The notes beneath the pieces are model-generated. The model searched no databases and was not told the origin of the DNA. It was given only the letters and a program-made list of their open reading frames with translations. The position numbers and the translations under genes were made by a program. From Pigmentiphaga sp. H8 (GTDB lineage Bacteria > Pseudomonadota > Gammaproteobacteria > Burkholderiales > Burkholderiaceae_B), in NCBI RefSeq assembly GCF_003854895.1, contig NZ_CP033966.1, positions 620,001-684,000 on the forward strand: a stretch of DNA of 64,000 bases. Reading direction: 5' to 3'. Shown in pieces: positions 44,384-53,270 of the stretch. Positions within the stretch are counted from its first letter, which is position 1. The number at the start of each line of letters is the position of its first letter.

Positions 44384-45319
44384 TTACAGAGCCGCCTGCG
44401 CCGGCGGGAGCCGGCCGAACAAGTCGCGGAGCACGGTCCGCAGCCAGACCAGCCCGGGCTCGCGCGCATAGCGCTCGTGCCAGAACTGCGACACGTCGTA
44501 GGCGGGAAGCCGCATCGGCGGTGCGTACATCCTGACGCCCCAGGCGGTCTCGAAGGTGGCGGCCAGGGTGCGCGGGATGGTGGCGATGTAGTCGGTCTGG
44601 GCGACGATGCGGCCGATCGACAGGAAGTGGCCCACGCGCAGGGCGACGGATGCGCCCACCTTGCGCGAGGCAAGGATGCCTTCCAGCACGTGCGCATGGC
44701 CCGTCATCGAACCTTCCGAGATCACATGGCCGAGCTGACGGAAGTTCGCCATTGTCATCCGGCTGCCTATGGCGGGGTGGTCGCTGCGGGCGATGCAGGC
44801 ATAGCGGGCGGAGAACAGGCGGTCGGCCTGCAGGCCTTCCGGGTCCAGCCGCAGGTGGCCGATGGCCAGGTCCACGCTGCCGTCCGCCATGGCGTCGCGC
44901 AGCGCCTTGCCCTGCAACTGGCTGGTGCGCAGGTGCACGCCGGGTGCCTGTTCCGCCACCCGCCGGGCCAGGCCGGGCAGGAACACCTGCTCGCTGACGT
45001 CGGACATCGCCAGGGTGAACACGCGCCGTTCGTTGGCCGGGACGAAGGCCGGCGTGTGCAGCGTCCAGCGCACGATGTCCAGGGCCTGGTGCAGCGACGA
45101 ATTCAGGCTGTCGGCGAAGGGCGTGGGAAGCAGGCCGTGCGGCTGGCGCACGAACAGCGGGTCGCCATAGGCATCGCGCAGGCGGGCGAGGGCGCGGCTC
45201 ATCGCGGGCTGGCTCAGTCCCAGTTCCCGGCCGGCGGTGGTGAGGTTGCGGCTGCCGTACACCGCCAGGAACAGCTCGAGCAGGTTCAGGTCGACCTGGT
45301 GCGAAAGACGTTTGGCCAT
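44384..45319 (-). CDS. LysR-family transcriptional regulator
   Basis: A 311-residue LysR regulator, with helix-turn-helix ELGLSQPAMSRALARLRD at about residues 25-42. It belongs to the NodD-like subgroup with the LSHQVDLNLLELFLAV opening. ATG 45319 gives the usual N-terminus; an ATG at 45352 would add 11 residues. It is divergent from the ThDP enzyme operon with only about 99 bases between, so it likely controls it. Confidence 0.92.
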   Translation of the reverse strand: MAKRLSHQVDLNLLELFLAVYGSRNLTTAGRELGLSQPAMSRALARLRDAYGDPLFVRQPHGLLPTPFADSLNSSLHQALDIVRWTLHTPAFVPANERRVFTLAMSDVSEQVFLPGLARRVAEQAPGVHLRTSQLQGKALRDAMADGSVDLAIGHLRLDPEGLQADRLFSARYACIARSDHPAIGSRMTMANFRQLGHVISEGSMTGHAHVLEGILASRKVGASVALRVGHFLSIGRIVAQTDYIATIPRTLAATFETAWGVRMYAPPMRLPAYDVSQFWHERYAREPGLVWLRTVLRDLFGRLPPAQAAL

Positions 45320-45418
45320 GGAGAAGATATACCTCTGGTGCATGTCAGACATCAGCTCATTTCATTTTACGGATTTCACTGCCATTCCTAAGATGGGCGA
45401 ACCCCTACAGGAGACCCC

Positions 45419-47134
45419 ATGTACAGCAGCGCCCACTACTTGCTCCAGGGACTCACCGACCTCGGCATCGAGTACGTGTTTTCCAACCTGGGCACCGACC
45501 ACGCCTCCGTCATCGAGGAACTCGCGCGCTGGCGCGAGCAGGGGCGCAAGCACCCCCGCTTCATGCTTTGTCCGCACGAGAACGTCGCGATCCACATGGC
45601 CGCCGGCTACGCGGCGATGACCGGGCAGGGGCAGGCGGTGATGGTCCACGTGGACGCCGGCACGGCCAACGCCGCCATGGGCATGCACAACATGTTCCGC
45701 TCGCGGCTGCCGGTCATGCTGATGGCGGGGCGGGCGCCGGGCACCGTGCGCGGCGAGCTGCCGGGATCGCGCGACAACTATGTGCACTTCGTGCAGGACC
45801 CGTTCGACATGGCCAGCCTGGTGCGCCCCTACGTCAAATGGGAATACTCGCTGTCGACCGGCATCAATGCCCGCGAGGTGGTGCGTCGCGGCCACTCGGT
45901 CATGCAGAGCGATCCGCCGGGCCCGGTCTACCTGACGCTGCCGCGCGAGGCGCTGACCCAGGAATGGGCCGAGGAGCAGGTGCAGGCCTTCGGCCAGGAT
46001 CGCTATGGCCCCGTGGCCGCCGGCGGCATCGACGAGGCGCGCGCCGCGCAGATCGCCGAGGCCTTGATGAGTGCCGAGCGGCCCATGGCCGTCACCGCCT
46101 ATCTCGGCCGCAAGGCCGAGGCGGTCGAGGCGCTGGAGGAGCTGGCCCTGTTGTGCGGCATCCGCGTCTTCGAATTCGCGCCCAGCTACCTGGGCATCTC
46201 GCGCGATTCGCCGTGCTTCGGCGGCTTCGATCCCGGCGCGGCGCAGGCCGATGCCGACCTGGGCCTGCTGCTGGACGTGGACGTGCCCTGGCTGCCCAAG
46301 TACGTGGCCGAACGGCCCGGCATGCGCTGGCTGCATGTCGACGTCGATCCGATCAAGAAGGATTTCCCCATGTGGGGATTCGCGACCGACATGCGGGTGC
46401 AGGCCGATTGCGCCACGGTGCTGCGCCAGGTCATCGACATCGTCCGGGCCCGGGCCGGGCAGGATTTCCACGAGCGGGTGCGTGCGCGCCTGGACGGCTA
46501 TCGGGCGCAGGCCCAGGCCCGTGCCGAGGGCCTGTCCCAGGCCGCGGGCAAGCGTGGCGCGCGTGGCGCGATCTCGCCCGCCTACCTGTGCGCGCAGTTG
46601 AGCGCGGCGCTGTCCCAGGACGACGTGGTCATCAACGAAGCCATCCGCAACGCGCCCGCGGTGCTGGGCCACATCCGCCGGACCCGGCCGCTGACGCTGC
46701 TGGGCACGGCCGGAGGCGGCCTGGGCTACAGCGGCGGCATGGCGCTGGGCGTCAAGCTGGCGCGGCCGGATGCGCGCGTGGTGCAGATGGTCGGCGACGG
46801 CGGCTTCCACTTCGGCACGCCCACCTCGGTCTACGATGTCGCGCAGCGCTACCGGCTGCCCATCCTGACCGTGGTGCTGGACAACGGCGGCTGGCAGGCG
46901 GTGAAGGAGGCCGTGCTGCGCGTGCATCCGGATGGCACGGCGGCCGATACGGACGAGTTCCACGCGCGCCTGCATGGCGAGACGCGCCGCTTCGAACTGG
47001 TCGCCCAGGCCTTCGGCGGCCATGGCGAGATGGTGGAGGACCCCGACGACGTGCCGGCCGCGATCGCCCGCTGCCTGCGCGCCGTCGATGAAGGCAGGGC
47101 CGCCGTGCTGCACGTGCGCATCGGCGGGATCTAG
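45419..47134 (+). CDS. ThDP-dependent enzyme (acetolactate synthase/benzoylformate decarboxylase-like)
   Basis: A 571-residue thiamine-diphosphate enzyme. E54 (CPHENVAIHMAAGYAA) should activate the cofactor, and the GDGG...LDNGGW segment near 460-490 binds ThDP-Mg. H77 lies in MVHVDAGTAN where benzoylformate decarboxylase has its first His; no His is obvious where that enzyme has its second. The middle domain is FAD-free in look. It leads an operon with an enolase-family protein, FMN oxidase and aldehyde dehydrogenase. A 2-oxo acid decarboxylase role is inferred. Confidence 0.85.
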   Translation: MYSSAHYLLQGLTDLGIEYVFSNLGTDHASVIEELARWREQGRKHPRFMLCPHENVAIHMAAGYAAMTGQGQAVMVHVDAGTANAAMGMHNMFRSRLPVMLMAGRAPGTVRGELPGSRDNYVHFVQDPFDMASLVRPYVKWEYSLSTGINAREVVRRGHSVMQSDPPGPVYLTLPREALTQEWAEEQVQAFGQDRYGPVAAGGIDEARAAQIAEALMSAERPMAVTAYLGRKAEAVEALEELALLCGIRVFEFAPSYLGISRDSPCFGGFDPGAAQADADLGLLLDVDVPWLPKYVAERPGMRWLHVDVDPIKKDFPMWGFATDMRVQADCATVLRQVIDIVRARAGQDFHERVRARLDGYRAQAQARAEGLSQAAGKRGARGAISPAYLCAQLSAALSQDDVVINEAIRNAPAVLGHIRRTRPLTLLGTAGGGLGYSGGMALGVKLARPDARVVQMVGDGGFHFGTPTSVYDVAQRYRLPILTVVLDNGGWQAVKEAVLRVHPDGTAADTDEFHARLHGETRRFELVAQAFGGHGEMVEDPDDVPAAIARCLRAVDEGRAAVLHVRIGGI

Positions 47135-47204
47135 CGGCGCCGGCGGCAACTGCCGCCCGTGGCCGGAAACGAGGGAACGCACGAGTCCCATGGAAGGAGA
47201 CACC

Positions 47205-48176
47205 ATGCAAGTACGCCGCATCCTGAACCTGGCCGCGCTGGCGCTGGCCATCTCGCCGCTCGGCCTGCCGGCCGCGCACGCGCAGCCGTCCTATCCCGCG
47301 CGTCCCATCACGATCATCATCGGCTACGCGGCGGGCGGGGGCAACGATGTCCTGGCGCGGATCGTGGCCGAGGAAATGACCAAGGGGCTCAAGCAGCCCG
47401 TGATCGTCGAGAACCGGCCCGGCGTGGCCTCCATCGTGGGCGCGGCCTACGTGGCCAAGGCCAAGCCCGACGGCTACACGCTGTTCTGGGGGGCCAGCGG
47501 CCCCATCTCGTTCAATCCGGCCCTGTACGCCAAGCTGCCCTACAAGGTCGAGGACTTCACCCCCATCTCGCTGACGGCGAAGTTTCCGCTGGTGCTGGTA
47601 TCGGATGCCTCGCTGCCGATCAAGTCCGTGAGCGATCTGGTGGCCTATTCGAAGCAGCATCCGGACAAGGCGAACTACGGCTCCAGCGCCGCCTCGTTCC
47701 AGCTCGTGACCGAACTGTTCAACGGCAAGACCGGCGCGCGCTTCGCGCACATCCCCTACAAGGGCAGCAACGAGTCGATTCAGGCGGTCATGGCGGGCAA
47801 CGTCACCATGGCCATCACCGATCCGGCGCCGGCCATGACGGGCTTGCAGGGCAAGCGCGTGCGGGCTCTGGCCGTGACCTCTCCGCAGCGGGCCGGCTTC
47901 CTGCCCGAGGTCCCGACCATGCGGGAGGCGGGGGTGGACCTGGATGTCGAGTTGTGGGCGGGCCTGCTGGCGCCGACCGGCACGCCGGCGGATGTGGTCC
48001 AGGTATTGCAGCGGGAGATCGCGCGCGTGGTCGCCCTGCCCGAGGTGAGCAAGAAGATGTCCGCCCTCGGCTGCTCGGCCCAGGCCAGCACCTCCGACGA
48101 GTTCCGCCGCCTGATCGAGAAGGAGGTGCCGCTCTGGACCAAGGTGGCGCGGGACAACGACATCAAGGTCGAGTAG
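47205..48176 (+). CDS. Bug/TctC-family periplasmic solute-binding protein
   Basis: A 323-residue Bug receptor with a signal peptide ending AAHA before QPSYPARP. Landmarks are GYAAGGGNDVLARIV, ENRPGVASIVGA and AHIPYKGSNESIQAV. GGAAGGAGA stands ahead of ATG 47205. It is 70 bases behind the ThDP gene and 17 ahead of the enolase-family gene, within one operon. A second Bug protein is encoded in the same operon at 49379, so two ligands or two states are sensed. Confidence 0.93.
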   Translation: MQVRRILNLAALALAISPLGLPAAHAQPSYPARPITIIIGYAAGGGNDVLARIVAEEMTKGLKQPVIVENRPGVASIVGAAYVAKAKPDGYTLFWGASGPISFNPALYAKLPYKVEDFTPISLTAKFPLVLVSDASLPIKSVSDLVAYSKQHPDKANYGSSAASFQLVTELFNGKTGARFAHIPYKGSNESIQAVMAGNVTMAITDPAPAMTGLQGKRVRALAVTSPQRAGFLPEVPTMREAGVDLDVELWAGLLAPTGTPADVVQVLQREIARVVALPEVSKKMSALGCSAQASTSDEFRRLIEKEVPLWTKVARDNDIKVE

Positions 48177-48193
48177 GGCACACGGGAGCGGAC

Positions 48194-49324
48194 ATGAAGA
48201 TCACACGAGTCGCCGCGGTGCCGATCAAATGGCCCGTGCAGGTCGGCATCGCCGGGACCGCGCCCGTCGAGCAGGAAATCCGCGCCTGCCTGGTGCGGGT
48301 GGAAACCTCCACCGGGCTGTGCGGCCACGGGCTGACGTCCATCACCAACGAACGGGTCGTGGCCGCGGCCGTGAACGACGTGGCCGCGCCGGCGCTGGTC
48401 GGCGAGGACCCCATGAACCACGAGGCGCTGTGGGACCGCCTGTACTGGCTGCTGTCCCCCCGGGGGCAGACCGGCCACGCCGCCCACGCCATGGCGGCCG
48501 TGGATATCGCCTTGTGGGACATCAAGGGCAAGGCGCTGGCGCAGCCGGTATGGCGGCTGCTGGGCGGCGCCCGCGCGCGCGTGCCCGTCTATGCGACCTT
48601 CGGCTTCGATTTCCTGGACCGCGACGCGCTCGGCCAGGCGGCTGGCACGCTCCGGGCCCAGGGCTACCAGCACCTGAAGATGGTCGTCGGCCACCAGGCA
48701 CTGCAGCGGCGCGATCGCGGCGGCCCTTCGCTGGACGAGGTCATCGCCGAGGACGAACGCCGGGTGCGTACCGTGCGCGAGGCCGCGGGCGCGGACGCGC
48801 AGATCTACATCGATGCCAATTGCAGCCTCGACGCCTTCCATGCGCAGCGCCTGGCGATGAACCTGTCCGATTGCCGCATCGCCTTCTTCGAGGAGCCGGT
48901 CACGCAGAACGACATTCCCGCCATGGCGGACCTGCGCCGCCGCTGCGGCATCGCGGTGGCGGCCGGGCAGAACGAAGGGCTCGCCTTCCGCTTCCGCGAC
49001 ATGCTGGTCCACGGCGCGGTGGATTTCATCCAGCCCAATGTGGTGATCGGCGGCGGCTACACGCAATGTGTCCGCATCGCGGGACTCGCCAGCGCGTTCA
49101 ACGTCCCGATCACCAACGGCGGCGCCTTTCCGCTGCACAACATGCACCTGCACGCGGGGCTGGCCAACGGCGGCAAGGTCGAGTGGCACCTGCCCACGGT
49201 CGCGCTGATGCACCGCCTTTTCACCGGCTTTCCCGAGCCCGCCTCCGGCTGGCTCGACCTTCCGGATACGCCCGGCCTGGGCTTCGAGCCCGGCGCCGAG
49301 ATGCTCGATCTGTTTCGCGCGTGA
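48194..49324 (+). CDS. Mandelate racemase/muconate lactonizing-type enolase-superfamily enzyme
   Basis: A 376-residue enolase-superfamily member. Metal ligands are D207 (YIDANCS), E233 (FFEEPV) and E about 259 (AGQNEGL). The lysine side of the active site is LKMVVG, so the second Lys of the mandelate racemase KxK motif is not present; the far side has NGGAFPLHNMHLHA. Racemase, dehydratase or epimerase activity are all possible. It lies between two Bug genes, in an operon with a 2-hydroxy-acid oxidase, which fits a 2-hydroxy or sugar acid substrate. Confidence 0.88.
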   Translation: MKITRVAAVPIKWPVQVGIAGTAPVEQEIRACLVRVETSTGLCGHGLTSITNERVVAAAVNDVAAPALVGEDPMNHEALWDRLYWLLSPRGQTGHAAHAMAAVDIALWDIKGKALAQPVWRLLGGARARVPVYATFGFDFLDRDALGQAAGTLRAQGYQHLKMVVGHQALQRRDRGGPSLDEVIAEDERRVRTVREAAGADAQIYIDANCSLDAFHAQRLAMNLSDCRIAFFEEPVTQNDIPAMADLRRRCGIAVAAGQNEGLAFRFRDMLVHGAVDFIQPNVVIGGGYTQCVRIAGLASAFNVPITNGGAFPLHNMHLHAGLANGGKVEWHLPTVALMHRLFTGFPEPASGWLDLPDTPGLGFEPGAEMLDLFRA

Positions 49325-49378
49325 ACGGCGGCGCCCCGGCGCGGGGTGCCGCCCATCATTTCGACTAGGGGAGACAGC

Positions 49379-50353
49379 ATGGCTTGGATAAGGCTGGGGG
49401 GAAGCATCGTCCTGGGGCTGGCGGCAGCCACGGCCGCGACGGCGGGAGAGGCCTGGACGGCACAGCCGGTGCGGCTGGTCGTGCCGGCCTCGCCCGGGGG
49501 ATCGATGGACCAGATGGTGCGGCCGCTGGCCGCCGCCATGAGCCGCCTGTCGGGGCAGACCTTCATCGTCGACAACCGCAGCGGCGGCGCCGGCGTGCTG
49601 GCACGGGAATTCGTGGCGCACGCGCCCGCGGACGGGACTGTCTTCCTGCTCGGCAGCGTCCACGAGCTGACCCGGCTGGCGCTGACGCCGTCGCTGTCCT
49701 ATCCCCTGACCGGGCCGGACTTCCTGCCCATCGGGCGGTTCGCCACCATGCCCAATCTGGTGGTGGTCAAGGCCGGGACCGGCGTCGATACCCTGGACGC
49801 GTTCGTGGCCAAGGCGCGCGGCACCCCCCAGGGCATCAGCTACGGCGTGGGCAGCCTCGGCAATCTCCAGCACCTGGCCGGCATCACCTTCGCGCAGAGC
49901 GCCGGCATCCACATGGTCGCCATTCCCTACAAGGGCAGCGCGCCGGCGCTCAAGGACCTCGTGGGCGGGCAGATCGACGTCCTGTTCGATACCATGCCGG
50001 CCGCCTCCACCTTCGTGCGCGAGGGCCGGCTGAAAGCCCTCGCCGTCACGTCCGACCGCCGCTCGCCGTTGTTTCCCGACGTTCCCTCCGTCAAGGAGCT
50101 GGGGCTGGACCGGATGGTGCTCGGTACCTGGTACGGCGTGTTCGCGCCGTCGGCGACGCCGCCGCGCATCGCCGATGCCATGGGCGACCTGCTGAACCGG
50201 GCGCTGGCCGACCCGGACATCCAGCGCATGTGGGAAGGTTGGGGGAGCGAGAAACCCGTGCCGCAGTCGCGCGCCGAGTTCGCCCGCTTCGTGAGCGGCG
50301 AGGCCGGCCGATGGACGGAAGCGGTCCGGCGGGCCGGCGTCAAGGTGGAGTAG
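49379..50353 (+). CDS. Bug/TctC-family periplasmic solute-binding protein
   Basis: A 324-residue Bug receptor with a signal peptide ending AATA before GEAWTAQP. Landmarks are VPASPGGSMDQMVRPL, DNRSGGAGVLARE and VAIPYKGSAPALKDL. AGGGGAGA precedes ATG 49379. It is clearly divergent in sequence from the other operon Bug at 47205, so the two are not a recent duplication. It ends 9 bases ahead of the oxidase gene. Confidence 0.93.
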   Translation: MAWIRLGGSIVLGLAAATAATAGEAWTAQPVRLVVPASPGGSMDQMVRPLAAAMSRLSGQTFIVDNRSGGAGVLAREFVAHAPADGTVFLLGSVHELTRLALTPSLSYPLTGPDFLPIGRFATMPNLVVVKAGTGVDTLDAFVAKARGTPQGISYGVGSLGNLQHLAGITFAQSAGIHMVAIPYKGSAPALKDLVGGQIDVLFDTMPAASTFVREGRLKALAVTSDRRSPLFPDVPSVKELGLDRMVLGTWYGVFAPSATPPRIADAMGDLLNRALADPDIQRMWEGWGSEKPVPQSRAEFARFVSGEAGRWTEAVRRAGVKVE

Positions 50354-50362
50354 GGCGGCCCG

Positions 50363-51556
50363 ATGCTCGCGCTTGCCGACTTCGAACGCGAGGCCAGGAG
50401 AAGGCTGCCGCGCAGCATCTATGGCTTCGCCGCGCACGGCGCGGAGGACGAACGTTCCGTGCGCGCCAACGCCGAGGCCCTGTCCCGGCTGGAACTGGTG
50501 CCTCGCGTCCTGGTCGACGTCGGCGCCAGGTCCACGCGCTGCGAGCTGTGGGGCCGCGAGTACCGCGCGCCCTTCGGCATCGCGCCCATGGGCGGTGCGG
50601 CCCTGTTCGCGTATCGGGCCGACCTGGCCCTGGCCGAGGCGGCCGCCGCCGAGCAGGTCCCGTTCGTGCTGAGCGCGGCCTCGTCCGTGCCGCTGGAAAC
50701 CATCGCGGCGCGGTCGCCCGGGGCGTGGTACCAGGCCTATCTGCCGGGGGACTCCGGGCGGATCGACGGCCTGCTCCAGCGCCTGGAACGCGCCGGCATC
50801 GAGGTGCTGGTCGTGACCGCCGACGTGCCCGTCGCGGCGAACCGCGAGAACGACCTGCGGCAGGGCTTCGGCATTCCGGTCACGCCCGGCCCGCGGTTGC
50901 TGGGCGACGTGCTGGCGCATCCGCGGTGGATGGCGAGCGTGGTGCTGCGCACACTGCTGCGTGACGGCATCCCGCGCTTCGAGAACTTCGGCGCCGATCG
51001 CGGCGGCCCCATCGTGGCCCCGCCCAGCCCCGGATTTCGGGTCGGCCGGGATCGCCTGACCTGGGACAACCTGCGGCATATCCGGCGCCGGTGGCGGGGC
51101 AGGCTGCTGGTCAAGGGCATCCTCCACGAGGACGACGCCCGCGCCGCGCTGGATGCCGGCGTGGACGGCATGATCCTGTCCAACCACGGCGGCAGGCAGC
51201 TGGACAGCGCGGTGTCCCCGTTGCGCATGCTGCCCAGGATCGCGGCGCTGCGAGGCGGCGCCAAGCTGATCGTGGACGGCGGTTTCCGCCGCGGGACCGA
51301 CGTCATCAAGGCGCTGGCCCTGGGCGCCGACTTCGTGCTGATCGGCCGGCCGTTCCTGTATGCGGCATCCGTGGGTGCCACCGCCGGCGTGCGGCGGGCG
51401 ATCGGCCTGCTGCACGCCGAACTGGACCGCGACCTGGCGCTGATCGGCCGCGCCGACATCCGCGATATCGATGCGTCGTGCCTGGCGCCCGGATCGCGAC
51501 CCAATCCCCCTTTCGAGCCGCGCAACGCGGCCCTGTCCCACATGGAGCAACCATGA
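50363..51556 (+). CDS. FMN-dependent alpha-hydroxy-acid oxidase/dehydrogenase
   Basis: A 397-residue enzyme of the glycolate oxidase/lactate dehydrogenase/mandelate dehydrogenase family. The catalytic His275 is in SNHGGRQLD; FMN-binding residues are spread over IAPMGGAALF, VVTADVPV and VDGGFRRGTDV. It oxidises a 2-hydroxy acid to a 2-oxo acid. It is coupled to the aldehyde dehydrogenase by a stop-start overlap (ATGA). In the mandelate pathway the same class (MdlB) yields the substrate for the ThDP decarboxylase. Confidence 0.9.
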   Translation: MLALADFEREARRRLPRSIYGFAAHGAEDERSVRANAEALSRLELVPRVLVDVGARSTRCELWGREYRAPFGIAPMGGAALFAYRADLALAEAAAAEQVPFVLSAASSVPLETIAARSPGAWYQAYLPGDSGRIDGLLQRLERAGIEVLVVTADVPVAANRENDLRQGFGIPVTPGPRLLGDVLAHPRWMASVVLRTLLRDGIPRFENFGADRGGPIVAPPSPGFRVGRDRLTWDNLRHIRRRWRGRLLVKGILHEDDARAALDAGVDGMILSNHGGRQLDSAVSPLRMLPRIAALRGGAKLIVDGGFRRGTDVIKALALGADFVLIGRPFLYAASVGATAGVRRAIGLLHAELDRDLALIGRADIRDIDASCLAPGSRPNPPFEPRNAALSHMEQP

Positions 51557-53010
51557 CGACCCGACACCATTCCGGCCTGATCATCGCCGGCAATCTGCAG
51601 GAATCCGGCGCGGCGCCGGTCCTGGACAACATCAACCCCGCCAACGGCGAGACCGTCGGTACCGTCGCCACGGCCGACGCCGCCACCGCGCGCGCCGCCA
51701 TCGGCGCGGCCCGCCAGGCCTTCGAGGACTCGGCCTGGGCGAGCTCGCCCCGCCTGCGGCAGGACGTGCTGCTGCAATGGGCGCGCAACCTCGCCCCGCG
51801 CGCCCAGGAACTGGCGATGCTGCTGACGATGGAGAACGGCAAGGTCATCGCCCAGTCCACTGGCGAAATGCACGGCGCCATCTCGGAAATCAACTACTAC
51901 GCCGGCCTGGCGCGCTACATCGCCGGCAATGCCCAGGAGGTCAGCCCCGGCGTCCTGTCGACTCTGCTGCGCGAACCGGCAGGCGTGGCCGGCATCATCG
52001 TGCCCTGGAACGCTCCCGCGCTGCTGCTGGTGCGCAGCCTGGCCCCCGCGCTGGCGGCGGGATGCACCACGGTCATCAAGCCCGCCTGGCAGACCGCGCT
52101 GGTCACCTGCGAGATGCTGAAGGAACTGATCAGGATCCCCGGCCTGCCGCCGGGCGTGGTCAACATGGTGGTCGAGGACGGCATCGACGTGTCGCAACTG
52201 ATCTGCCAGTCCGACGACGTCGACGTCATCAGCTTCACCGGCTCGAACGAGACCGGCCAGCGCATCTATGCCTCGGCCGCGCCCACCATGAAGAAACTGT
52301 CGCTGGAACTGGGCGACAAGGCCAGCTGCATCGTCTTCGACGACGCGCCCATTCCCGAGGTCATGCGCAAGATCGCCGATGCCGCCACCATCATCTCCGG
52401 CCAGCAATGCACCGCGGCCCGCCGCGTGCTGGTCCACGCCAACGCCTACGACGCCGCCCGCATCCACCTGCGGGACGCCCTGGCCGCCCTGAAGACCGGC
52501 CCCGGCTGGCTACCCGGCCAGCATCTCGGCCCCCTGATCGACCGCGCCTCGCGCGATCGCGTCCAGTCCCAGATCCACCGCGCCATGAACGAGGCCGACG
52601 AAGTCCTGCTGGAAGGCTCCACGCTGGACAGCCAGCACCCGCACGGTGCCTTCCTGACGCCATCCCTGGTCGCCCACGGCGACACCGGCGCCTTCTTCGT
52701 CCAGCAGGAAATCTTCGGCCCCTTCGTCGTCCTGGAGAAATTCCACGACGAAGCCGAAGCCATCGCCCGCGCCAACCACACCGTCTATGGCCTGTCCTCC
52801 AGCGTCTGGACCCGCGATGGCGCCCGCGCCCAGCGCGTCGCCCGCAAGCTGCGCCGGGGCACGGTGTGGATCAACGATCACAACAAGCTGATGGCCGAAG
52901 CGGAAACCGGCGGCTATCGCCGCAGCGGACTGGGGCGCCTGCATGGGCATGAGGCGCTGAACGACTTCACGGAGTCGAAGATCATCTACCAGGACAGCAA
53001 TCCGCTGTGA
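51553..53010 (+). CDS. NAD(P)-dependent aldehyde dehydrogenase
   Basis: A 485-residue aldehyde dehydrogenase. E252 (LELGDKA) and C286 (SGQQCTA) are the catalytic pair, with PWNAPALLLV carrying the Asn and QEIFGPFVVL a late family motif. It starts inside the oxidase stop. As the fourth enzyme of the operon it would oxidise the aldehyde formed by the ThDP decarboxylase, matching the benzaldehyde dehydrogenase step of mandelate breakdown. The specific aldehyde is unknown. Confidence 0.93.
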   Translation: MTTRHHSGLIIAGNLQESGAAPVLDNINPANGETVGTVATADAATARAAIGAARQAFEDSAWASSPRLRQDVLLQWARNLAPRAQELAMLLTMENGKVIAQSTGEMHGAISEINYYAGLARYIAGNAQEVSPGVLSTLLREPAGVAGIIVPWNAPALLLVRSLAPALAAGCTTVIKPAWQTALVTCEMLKELIRIPGLPPGVVNMVVEDGIDVSQLICQSDDVDVISFTGSNETGQRIYASAAPTMKKLSLELGDKASCIVFDDAPIPEVMRKIADAATIISGQQCTAARRVLVHANAYDAARIHLRDALAALKTGPGWLPGQHLGPLIDRASRDRVQSQIHRAMNEADEVLLEGSTLDSQHPHGAFLTPSLVAHGDTGAFFVQQEIFGPFVVLEKFHDEAEAIARANHTVYGLSSSVWTRDGARAQRVARKLRRGTVWINDHNKLMAEAETGGYRRSGLGRLHGHEALNDFTESKIIYQDSNPL

Positions 53011-53081
53011 GGTCGTTGGCGGCGGGGGGAGGGGCGGTGTATGGCCGCCCGCTTCCATTGTTCGCTCGGGAACTGACTTCC

Positions 53082-53249
53082 ATGGCGAGGCAAGCCAGGA
53101 GGCTGGCGCCTGGCCTGGCCCGGGATGCGGTGTATCTTGGAGGCGAACGCGGACGGGTACAGGACATTGCCCAGTTCGTGGTCACTCAAGCCGAACGACT
53201 GATTCGGATCGCGCCGGAAGTGTCCAAGGTTGACCGGGGCTTGTTGTGA
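53082..53249 (+). CDS. Possible short open reading frame, 55 residues
   Basis: The 260-base gap after the aldehyde dehydrogenase contains one readable frame, MARQARRLAPGLARDAVY to KVDRGLL, which can extend upstream to a GTG at 53007 overlapping the dehydrogenase stop. I recognise no family and see no strong ribosome site. It may be a remnant or non-coding. Apart from this the gap shows nothing notable. Confidence 0.2.
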   Translation: MARQARRLAPGLARDAVYLGGERGRVQDIAQFVVTQAERLIRIAPEVSKVDRGLL

Positions 53250-53270
53250 CCCTTTTCACCAACGGCCGGC

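Noticed and set aside
47780..51550. A very long open frame (over 1,200 codons) on the minus strand
   Set aside because: It lies opposite four clear plus-strand genes and has a shadow composition rich in His, Arg, Gln, Gly and Ala, with no recognisable domain. GC-rich genomes give such antisense frames.
53011..53270. Possible degraded gene or small formate dehydrogenase subunit between the aldehyde dehydrogenase and formate dehydrogenase
   Set aside because: The only frame (55-80 codons) is unlike FdsD and lies on the opposite strand to the dehydrogenase. It is kept only as a low-confidence feature.
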